5,272 nucleotides of DNA from CALHAX01 sp039816705 (GTDB lineage: Bacteria; Pseudomonadota; Alphaproteobacteria; Rhizobiales; CALHAX01), in contig JBCBXF010000220.1 in the NCBI GenBank assembly GCA_039816705.1, forward strand, positions 1 through 5,272, given 5' to 3'. Below, in pieces: positions 1 to 5,272 of this stretch; the stretch's first letter is position 1; each line of letters starts with the position of its first letter. The notes below the pieces were generated by a model. It saw only the letters and a list, made by a program, of their open reading frames with translations, had not been told where the DNA came from and did no database searches. Position numbers and translations under genes: made by a program.

Positions 1-642
1 GCCAACGCGGGCCTGGTTGATGCCGACGTTCTTGACGCCATGAACGATGGTGCCGTGGTGATAAATTATGACCGCGGCGAAGTCATTGACGCCGCAGCCC
101 TCGACGCCGCACTCGCAAGTGGAAAAATCCGCTACGCCGGCATCGATGCAGACCTGTTCGTGGACGCTGCGGACGGGGCCCTCTCCGGCCCGATGGTGCC
201 CTACCGCGAAATGGAAGTGCGGCACCGGGGTAAGATGGAGCTTCTCCCGCACGCGGCCGCGGACACCGAGCATCTCTCACGTGTTGAAGGGGCGAAACAG
301 GCCGTTGATCAGATCCTTGCCTGTATCCGCCACAAGCACGTGATGAATCTGAAAGGCGATCTCCCGGAGGGTTATACTGATGCCGGCGCCAAAACCGTCG
401 ACGGCGTTGGCAAGGTCACCGCGGGCCGCCTTCACGCCGCCGCGCACGACACCAATACCACAACGGCCCTGCGCGCTGCGGCCGAAGACGCATGTGCGAT
501 TTGGGGAGCGCTCGACGCGACCCACGATGCGGAGCGAAAAGCCGAACTGTTGTCGCTTTACGGCGCCGATCTGATCGCGGCCTCCAATCGTTTCGCCACG
601 CTGATGGATCAGATGGGCCTGCAAGGGCCCTACGACGCCTGA
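1..642 (+). CDS. D-isomer-specific 2-hydroxyacid dehydrogenase, 3-phosphoglycerate dehydrogenase-like (partial, 5' end missing)
   Basis: The frame is open from base 1 to a TGA at 640-642, giving 213 visible residues. The first in-frame ATG, at position 40, is internal to the fold and not the real start. The visible part begins inside the NAD-binding Rossmann domain. VVINYDRGEVID (about residues 19-30) matches the family's INxxRGxxVD segment with the catalytic Arg (R25), GIDADLF follows at 46-52, and LPHAAADT (81-88) carries the catalytic His (H83). The family reduces or oxidises 2-hydroxyacids with NAD(H). The wording of the His motif and the following linker resemble proteins annotated as phosphoglycerate dehydrogenase, the first step of serine synthesis, but hydroxypyruvate or another hydroxyacid is possible. 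The roughly 125-residue tail after the His motif appears helical and shows no ACT-domain signature. The usual catalytic Glu is not obvious; D54 or a nearby Asp may replace it. The gene converges with the capA-like gene, with 32 bases between stop codons. Confidence 0.8.
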   Translation, partial: ANAGLVDADVLDAMNDGAVVINYDRGEVIDAAALDAALASGKIRYAGIDADLFVDAADGALSGPMVPYREMEVRHRGKMELLPHAAADTEHLSRVEGAKQAVDQILACIRHKHVMNLKGDLPEGYTDAGAKTVDGVGKVTAGRLHAAAHDTNTTTALRAAAEDACAIWGALDATHDAERKAELLSLYGADLIAASNRFATLMDQMGLQGPYDA

Positions 643-650
643 GGCGAAAA

Positions 651-680
651 CGCTGACGCGCCGCGCTCAAATCGTCAGCG
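651..680 (-). terminator. Intrinsic terminator candidate for the capA-like gene
   Basis: CGCTGACG at 651-658 is the exact reverse complement of CGTCAGCG at 673-680, giving an 8-bp GC-rich stem with a 14-base loop. Read on the minus strand, the hairpin is followed directly by TTTTCGCC (bases 650 down to 643), a short U run as expected for Rho-independent termination. It lies just where the capA-like gene ends, and its first arm overlaps that gene's TGA (675-677). On the plus strand no T run follows, so for the dehydrogenase gene it would act at most as a 3'-end hairpin. The long loop and short T run keep this a candidate only. Confidence 0.6.
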
Positions 681-2090
681 GTCAGACTGAAAAGGTTCAC
701 CATGCGAGCGGGGGCGTTTGCGCTTGATCCGGGCGACACGGCGGGATGATTTGCGCGTGCTGCGCGGGCGCACGCGATCATTGGATACGGCACCCGCAAA
801 ACCATCGCTGGCGCGTGCGCCGACACGGTGTCCGGGCTCCAAAGGATGCCGCCCATTCGATAGCGCGGCCAACCGTTGCTCAACCGCACTTAGATGCGGG
901 CAGGTCTGCGGCAACTGGAATGGGAGCTGCGCCCGCACGATGTTACCGACAGGAAGTATTCGGTTCATCTGCCGGACAACCGCGCGTGCCTCCGGAACTC
1001 TCTCTGCCGGATGCACGACGCGACGGCCACGCGCAAACGAGACCCAGCTTGGTACGTAGCCAACCGATTTCAGCACGACGCGTTCGCCATTCGGGCGCAC
1101 CAACCGGAGCAGACCCAGCACACCGCCACGTTGCATCGGCCGCACCTGGCCGGAAATAAAATTCCCCGTCGAGTAGATCGCCAGCCCTTCGCGACCGCTC
1201 TCCGTCACAATCTTCTCCCAGGGCTGGACGACGTGCGGATGCGTGCCGATCACAGCAGTCGCTCCCGCTTCGATCGCCGCTCGAGCATATGAACGATGCC
1301 GGCGCTGCGGCTGGCTCCTGTTTTCCTCTCCCCAGTGCGGCGTCAGGAACACCGCATCAATCGCCGGGTTCCTATTCAATCGGGTCAGCTCGCGCATGAT
1401 CGCCGGGCGATCACGATAACACATCAGCACCTGGCGCCTGCGATCCGGTAATCCATTCGTCATCTCCGCGCAGGCGAGCCACGCCGTAGTGAACCCGCGG
1501 TGTCGGATGATTCGGGACCAATCACCATATGCCGGCGGTCCCGCCGAACGCTGCGTCGCCCGCGTCCCTGTGAAGGGCATACCGTGGCGATACATGTTGG
1601 CGATCGTCCGACGCGCGCCGATCACCCCTCGGTCTAGGGAGTGATTGTTCGCCGTTGAAACGATGTCGAACCCGACATCGCGAAGCCCTGAGATCATCGA
1701 GGGATGAAAATTGAACATCGGATAGCCGTTGTAGACATTGCCATCCATTCGCTTGCCCGGATCACGAACACGACGACCGAAACCGGCAACGCCGTGCGCC
1801 GCCGGCCCCTCGAAGTTGGCATAGGCGACATCTGCTGCCGCAATCAGCTTCTGCATCTCGTCAGAAAAGAGACTGCGCGCACCGGTCGGGCTTGCATAGG
1901 CCTGTCGCTGCAACCGCCGGTGAAACAACAGGTCGCCCGCGACCGCGACCGTCATCTCTGCACCCACCTTGCAGGCACCGCCGAAATGAAGTGTTCGGCG
2001 GTCTTTTGCAGCGACGGGCGCCGCCAAAAGTGCAGAGCCTGAAATCAGAGCACATGTTGCAGCAGTGAGACGTGTCACGTGATGTCGCAT
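675..2090 (-). CDS. CapA family protein (PGA_cap, metallophosphatase-like), exported
   Basis: This 471-residue protein has the full motif series of the CapA/PgsA (PGA_cap) family: AVAGDLLFH (49-57), ANFEG (91-95), STANNHSLDRG (145-155), TPHWGEE (250-256), GTHPHVVQPWE (282-292) and YSTGNFISGQ (306-315). The conserved Asp, Asn and His residues belong to a metallophosphatase-like fold. Residues 1 to about 28 look like a Sec signal peptide: basic start, hydrophobic core, then VAA-K as a likely cleavage site, which points to the periplasm or cell surface. In Bacillus, CapA/PgsA takes part in poly-gamma-glutamate capsule synthesis. Stand-alone homologues in proteobacteria are common and mostly of unknown role, and no capB, capC or ligase gene is visible here. 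After about residue 400 the protein leaves the conserved domain and ends in an Arg/Lys/Ser-rich tail (about 438-460). An in-frame TGA three codons upstream supports the ATG at 2088-2090, but the ribosome site is weak (GAG five bases ahead). Confidence 0.87.
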   Translation of the reverse strand: MRHHVTRLTAATCALISGSALLAAPVAAKDRRTLHFGGACKVGAEMTVAVAGDLLFHRRLQRQAYASPTGARSLFSDEMQKLIAAADVAYANFEGPAAHGVAGFGRRVRDPGKRMDGNVYNGYPMFNFHPSMISGLRDVGFDIVSTANNHSLDRGVIGARRTIANMYRHGMPFTGTRATQRSAGPPAYGDWSRIIRHRGFTTAWLACAEMTNGLPDRRRQVLMCYRDRPAIMRELTRLNRNPAIDAVFLTPHWGEENRSQPQRRHRSYARAAIEAGATAVIGTHPHVVQPWEKIVTESGREGLAIYSTGNFISGQVRPMQRGGVLGLLRLVRPNGERVVLKSVGYVPSWVSFARGRRVVHPAERVPEARAVVRQMNRILPVGNIVRAQLPFQLPQTCPHLSAVEQRLAALSNGRHPLEPGHRVGARASDGFAGAVSNDRVRPRSTRKSSRRVARIKRKRPRSHGEPFQSDR

Positions 2091-2297
2091 AAAAGCTCAG
2101 TCGATGCGTTGCCGGTGCATTTTCGTCATGGACGCGACGCAACAGGACTGTCAGGTCTTCCTCGCCGAGAGCGGCTGCTTCGTTCAAGTCGCCATCATCG
2201 CGCGCATGTGGAAAACCTGCCTTCCGCGTTTCGAGGAAAGACCAAAAGATCACCATCGAGGCGGACGGCGCGGTGTGAAAGCGGAGACGAAAGCGGC
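2091..2297. promoter_or_regulatory. Divergent intergenic region between the capA-like gene and sdaA
   Basis: This 207-base spacer separates two divergently transcribed genes and so must contain or adjoin promoters for both, unless the genes belong to longer transcripts. I looked for -35/-10 pairs, palindromic operators and riboswitch-like folds on both strands and found nothing I would defend as a specific site. Both strands happen to have open frames through it. The plus-strand one continues into sdaA; the minus-strand one (from an ATG at 2256) overlaps the start of the capA-like gene in another frame. Confidence 0.45.
2283..2287 (+). promoter_or_regulatory. Ribosome binding site that fixes the sdaA start
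   Basis: GGAGA lies ten bases ahead of the ATG at 2298-2300. This purine-rich site, together with the family's usual N-terminus beginning right after that ATG, favours 2298 over upstream in-frame starts such as 2079. Confidence 0.55.
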
Positions 2298-3683
2298 ATG
2301 GTCAGCATCTTCGACATCTTCAAGATCGGCATCGGTCCCTCAAGCTCGCACACGGTCGGGCCGATGGTTGCAGCGGGGCGTTTCCTGACGCGGCTCGACA
2401 GGTCTCGTCTGACTGACAAGGTCGCGCGCGTCGAATGTCGGCTGATGGGCTCGCTGGCATTCACCGGGAAAGGGCACTGGACGGATCGGGCCGTCGTGCT
2501 TGGTCTCAGTGGGTCCCGTGCTGGCGACGTGGCGCCGGACGCAATCTCGAGCGTGCTCGATGACGTGACAGCGGCCGGTTCTCTTAAACTCGGAGGTGCC
2601 CACGAAATCACCTTTGATCCTGCGCGCGACATCATATTCGATTACGACACCCCGTCACCGGGACATCCGAACGCCATGTCGTTGCAGGCCTTCGACGGCG
2701 ACGGCGGCGTATTGGTGAAGCGGGTATATTTCTCCGTTGGTGGCGGCTTTGTTGTGACGGCCGAGCAGTATGACGCAAAGGCCCCGGCGGGCGGCGAAAT
2801 TGGCGGTTTTGATGTGCCATTCCCGTTCCGCAATGGCCAAGAACTACTTGATATCTGCGCGCGCGAAGAGCTTCCTATCGCCGAACTGGTGCACAAGAAC
2901 GAGCGGGCGCTGCGCTCAATTGAGGATGTGAACGCGGGCATCGACCGCATCCACCAGGCCATGATGTCGTGTGTCGACAATGGCCTCAACACCGAGGGCA
3001 TGCTGCCTGGCGGTCTCAATGTCCGACGACGCGCAAAAGGGCTGTATGCCAAGGCAATTGACGACCAGTCGCGCAACCTGACGTTCCCGCATCAATGCAT
3101 GGATCGGATCAGCGCCTACGCCATCGCCGTGAACGAGGAAAACGCGGCCGGCGGACGTGTTGTCACCTCGCCGACGAATGGCGCGGCCGGGGTCATTCCC
3201 GCCGTGCTGCGCTACTATCTCGACATGTGCCCGGGCGCCGATCGAGGCGGGGTGCACGTTTTTCTCCTTTCCGCCACAGCATTTGGTGGGATTATCAAGC
3301 AGAACGCATCCCTCTCCGGTGCCGAAGTTGGCTGCCAGGGTGAAGTGGGCTCGGCAAGCGCAATGGGTGCGGCCGGACTTTGCGCTGCGTTGGGCGGCAC
3401 ACCTGCCCAGATCGAGAATGCTGCAGAGATCGCGCTTGAGCATCACCTCGGCATGACATGCGATCCAGTTGGCGGCCTTGTCCAGGTGCCGTGCATCGAG
3501 CGCAACGCCATGGGTGCTGTGAAAGCCATCAATGCCGCATCACTCGCGCTTGCCGGTGACGGCGAGCACATTGTTTCATTCGATACCGTGGTGGAGACGA
3601 TGCGTCAGACCGGGCTCGATCTGCAATCCAAGTACAAGGAAACCAGCCAGGGTGGACTGGCCGTCACCGTGGTCGCCTGCTGA
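2298..3683 (+). CDS. sdaA: L-serine ammonia-lyase (L-serine dehydratase), single-chain iron-sulfur type
   Basis: The enzyme deaminates L-serine to pyruvate and ammonia using a [4Fe-4S] cluster instead of pyridoxal phosphate. From the ATG at 2298 it has 461 residues, close to the usual 450-460. The N-terminal SDH-beta domain begins at once with SVFDIFK-type sequence and the hallmark GPSSSHTVGPM (13-23). The alpha domain carries GGRVVTSPTNGAAGVIP (285-301). The presumed cluster cysteines are C346 (in GAEVGCQGEVGSA), C388 (GMTCDPVGG) and C399 (VQVPCIERN). Their 42- and 11-residue spacings match the Legionella enzyme. The protein ends in Cys (C461), which in that enzyme folds back into the active site as a cluster ligand. 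The frame stays open upstream to 2079, but those 73 residues are basic, low in family resemblance and overlap the divergent gene, so I exclude them. The stop is 38 bases from the stop of the convergent repeat-protein gene. No frameshift or missing key residue is seen. Confidence 0.96.
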   Translation: MVSIFDIFKIGIGPSSSHTVGPMVAAGRFLTRLDRSRLTDKVARVECRLMGSLAFTGKGHWTDRAVVLGLSGSRAGDVAPDAISSVLDDVTAAGSLKLGGAHEITFDPARDIIFDYDTPSPGHPNAMSLQAFDGDGGVLVKRVYFSVGGGFVVTAEQYDAKAPAGGEIGGFDVPFPFRNGQELLDICAREELPIAELVHKNERALRSIEDVNAGIDRIHQAMMSCVDNGLNTEGMLPGGLNVRRRAKGLYAKAIDDQSRNLTFPHQCMDRISAYAIAVNEENAAGGRVVTSPTNGAAGVIPAVLRYYLDMCPGADRGGVHVFLLSATAFGGIIKQNASLSGAEVGCQGEVGSASAMGAAGLCAALGGTPAQIENAAEIALEHHLGMTCDPVGGLVQVPCIERNAMGAVKAINAASLALAGDGEHIVSFDTVVETMRQTGLDLQSKYKETSQGGLAVTVVAC

Positions 3684-3721
3684 GGCCGGCGCACAAGGCG
3701 CACCGACCTCAACGGATCACG

Positions 3722-5272
3722 CTACTGCTTCTTCAACTTCTTCAGCAGGTTTTTGATCTGCTTTTGCTGCTTCTGATTGAGCTTGAGCTTCGGGTTCTTC
3801 GGCCGTGACGGCTGTACGGTCGAGTGACCCGATTTCTTGCCACACCAGACTGTGCGTCCATTTTTCGTCCGGCGCAGTCGCGAATGCCCACGCGGTATCT
3901 GCTTTGACGATCCATATGTCCGCCAGCCACGGGGACACGTCGGACCTTTGCCATGCCCGCCGCCCGTATCCGGACGTCCGCCATGTCCGCCCGACTTTCC
4001 ACACCAGATGCGGATGCCATTTTTCTGGGTGGAGTAGGATTTCCATCCGCGTGGCACACGATTCTTGGAACTGAATTTCTTCCAGCCTGAGCGACACTGC
4101 GGACCGGCACCACCACCGCGACGCTTGCGCCCACAGTAGACCTTCACGCCACCCCGCCGCGCGACATACGATTCCCAGCCCTTTGGCACCAACTTCCGGA
4201 TCGGGAACGGGATGTAGCCTCTGCGACAGATGTTTTTCGGCGGAACAACGGTCACGCCTTTCTGACCGCACCAGATCCGGATGCCGTTTTTCTTCGTGGT
4301 ATAGGATTTCCATCCCCGCGGAATCTGATTTTTCGCGCGGAACGTCCGCCAGCCCTTCCGGCACTGCGGCCCCTTGCCAACATCACGTCCCGGCTTTGCA
4401 CACCAGATGGTCAGGCCGAGACCGGTGCTCTTGTACCAGGTATAGCCGGACGGGACCTGCCGACGTGACGAATATGATTTGTATCCGTTCCGGCATGTCG
4501 GCCCCGTCTCATAGCGAGCACGGGCACACCAGATACGCACACCGTTCTTGGCAGCGCTGTAAGACTCCCAGCCTTTCGGCACAGCACGCTTCGATCGGTA
4601 GGACTTGTACCCCTTGCGACACTGCGGGCCGGGCCGCACAACATCATCAGGTTTGCGGCCACACCAGACACGAATGCCATTCTTCTGCGCGGAGTACGAT
4701 TTCCATCCGCGCGGGATATCGCGTCTGGCACCGAATGTCCGCCAACCACTGCGGCACTGCGGGCCCTCTGGCTCGACGATGGGGCGCGGCCGACCGCACC
4801 AGACCGATTGACCGTTCTTGCGCGCCCGATAGCGCTCATGCCCACGAGGCACGTCCGCGCGACGGCGATATGTCGTCCACCCTGCACCACAACGCGGCCC
4901 GGGTTTCGTGACAGCTGCACGTTCACGACCACACCAGACGGTCTTTCCGTTGCGACGCGCCCGATATTTTCTCCAGTCCCCAGGAATGGCGCTGCGACGG
5001 GCAAAGGTAGCCCACCCAGCGCGGCACCGCGGGCCATCGAGAACAGGCGCAGGCCCCGTGATGCGCTTGCAGCCGGTCGACGCCTTTCGGAAACCGGGCG
5101 GGCATTGCTGCGGCACCGGGATGAGAGACTTCAAGCCACATTCAAGCCCTGCACCACGGACTCGCATGGCGGCGCTTGCACTGTCATCGCCACTTCGACC
5201 GTTGCCGAACGTGCCGGGCGCCGGTTGCGCGATGCGGGCCGAGCCTTCAAGCGAGCACTTGGCAGCTTCGAG
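3722..5272 (-). CDS. Uncharacterised cysteine/tryptophan-rich tandem-repeat protein (partial, N-terminus beyond the right edge)
   Basis: I do not recognise this family. The frame runs from the TAG at 3722-3724 to the window edge without a stop, giving 516 visible residues. The first visible ATG (5165-5167) has no ribosome site and no signal peptide after it, so the true start is probably outside. Numbering from that Met, residues 10-33 hold a small Cys motif with CPPGF and GC. Residues 45-443 are nine 36-residue units, and about 456-481 form a Lys/Gln-rich, probably helical tail. Each unit follows GPxCRxGWxxF, then (I/V)P(R/K)GWxSY, then KNGxx(V/I)WCG, and carries two cysteines 31 positions apart. 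This suggests one disulfide per unit and hence export, though no signal peptide can be seen. The protein is strongly basic, with few Asp or Glu, and rich in surface-type aromatics. Binding to a polyanion, glycan or cell-wall component is a reasonable but untested inference. It converges on sdaA and shows no operon partner in the window. Confidence 0.85.
   Translation of the reverse strand, partial: LEAAKCSLEGSARIAQPAPGTFGNGRSGDDSASAAMRVRGAGLECGLKSLIPVPQQCPPGFRKASTGCKRITGPAPVLDGPRCRAGWATFARRSAIPGDWRKYRARRNGKTVWCGRERAAVTKPGPRCGAGWTTYRRRADVPRGHERYRARKNGQSVWCGRPRPIVEPEGPQCRSGWRTFGARRDIPRGWKSYSAQKNGIRVWCGRKPDDVVRPGPQCRKGYKSYRSKRAVPKGWESYSAAKNGVRIWCARARYETGPTCRNGYKSYSSRRQVPSGYTWYKSTGLGLTIWCAKPGRDVGKGPQCRKGWRTFRAKNQIPRGWKSYTTKKNGIRIWCGQKGVTVVPPKNICRRGYIPFPIRKLVPKGWESYVARRGGVKVYCGRKRRGGGAGPQCRSGWKKFSSKNRVPRGWKSYSTQKNGIRIWCGKSGGHGGRPDTGGGHGKGPTCPRGWRTYGSSKQIPRGHSRLRRTKNGRTVWCGKKSGHSTVQPSRPKNPKLKLNQKQQKQIKNLLKKLKKQ
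3725..3802 (-). other. Lys/Gln-rich C-terminal tail of the repeat protein
   Basis: The last 26 codons encode a tail of alternating Lys, Gln, Leu and Asn, including QKQQKQIKNLLKKLKKQ. It has no Asp or Glu, and its Leu/Ile spacing could give an amphipathic basic helix. It differs in composition from the Cys-bearing units before it and could serve as a polyanion or membrane contact. Confidence 0.6.
3839..5035 (-). repeat. Nine tandem 36-residue C-x30-C units within the repeat protein
   Basis: In protein order the units lie at 4928-5035, 4793-4900, 4658-4765, 4523-4630, 4397-4504, 4265-4372, 4130-4237, 3998-4105 and 3839-3946. Each encodes exactly 36 residues. Five positions are invariant in all nine: C4, G7, P18, G30 and C35. 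Position 8 is always Trp or Tyr, 11 always Phe or Tyr, 17 and 33 always Ile or Val, 24 Tyr in eight of nine, and 34 Trp in eight of nine. Linkers between units are 9, 9, 9, 6, 8, 9, 8 and 17 residues and vary freely, often with Pro, Gly or Arg. Units 3, 6 and 8 are closest to each other. Unit 5 lacks the KNG turn (GLG instead), and unit 7 lacks the leading GP and has YCG for WCG. The rigid unit with loose linkers suggests independently folding beads. Confidence 0.93.

Noticed and set aside
718..1292. Plus-strand open frames antisense to the capA-like gene (718-1059, 746-1159, 894-1292)
   Set aside because: The minus strand here encodes clear CapA motifs. The antisense frames are Arg/Ala/Pro/Ser-rich and lack any recognisable motif, as expected for shadow frames in GC-rich DNA.
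2075..2082. Palindrome TCACGTGA near the start of the capA-like gene, as a possible operator
   Set aside because: It lies inside codons of the signal peptide, is only 8 bases long and occurs once, so chance is a sufficient explanation.
2079..2297. Longer N-terminus for the L-serine dehydratase, starting at 2079
   Set aside because: The extra 73 residues are basic and do not resemble the family, they overlap the start of the divergent capA-like gene, and the family's N-terminal motif begins right after the ATG at 2298, which has its own ribosome site.
3684..3721. Search for a terminator in the 38-base gap between the convergent stops
   Set aside because: Only weak, bulged pairing was found (GGTCG at 3671-3675 with CGACC at 3704-3708), and no T run follows on either strand.
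3725..3765. Possible sdaA terminator on the plus strand (CTGCT ... AGCAG followed by GTTTTT)
   Set aside because: The stem is only 5 bp with a 14-base loop, and the T runs are explained by Lys codons of the convergent gene's tail.
4183..4911. 242-codon plus-strand frame antisense to the repeat protein
   Set aside because: Its Cys, Arg and His periodicity follows directly from the repeated codons on the opposite strand, and the exact 36-residue units exist only in the minus-strand frame.

Overview
The window looks like chromosomal DNA of a GC-rich proteobacterium, probably an alphaproteobacterium. The basis is GC-rich codon use, the type of the single-chain L-serine dehydratase, and the small gaps between genes. 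This placement is an inference from style, since no rRNA or other phylogenetic marker is present. No tRNA, rRNA, CRISPR array, insertion sequence or phage gene was seen.

Layout, left to right. (1) Positions 1-642, plus strand: the C-terminal half of a D-isomer-specific 2-hydroxyacid dehydrogenase that resembles 3-phosphoglycerate dehydrogenase, with its 5' end outside the window. (2) Positions 643-680: a short convergent junction with a perfect 8-bp hairpin followed by a T run on the minus strand, a good intrinsic terminator candidate for the next gene. (3) Positions 675-2090, minus strand: an exported CapA/PGA_cap-type protein with all the family motifs and a basic C-terminal tail. (4) Positions 2091-2297: a divergent spacer that should hold both promoters, although none can be called with confidence. 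(5) Positions 2298-3683, plus strand: a complete L-serine dehydratase (sdaA) with its iron-sulfur cysteines and the terminal cysteine intact. (6) Positions 3722-5272, minus strand: the C-terminal 516 residues of a very unusual basic, cysteine- and tryptophan-rich protein. It contains nine tandem copies of a 36-residue unit, and its reading frame stays open through the right edge of the window.

The two plus-strand enzymes could both act in serine metabolism (3-phosphoglycerate oxidation towards serine, and serine deamination to pyruvate). An oppositely oriented capA-like gene separates them, so they do not form a simple operon. The repeat protein converges on sdaA and is independent of it. It is the most novel item here: each of the nine units has exactly 36 residues, two cysteines exactly 31 positions apart, and an aromatic/basic signature that I do not recognise as a named family.
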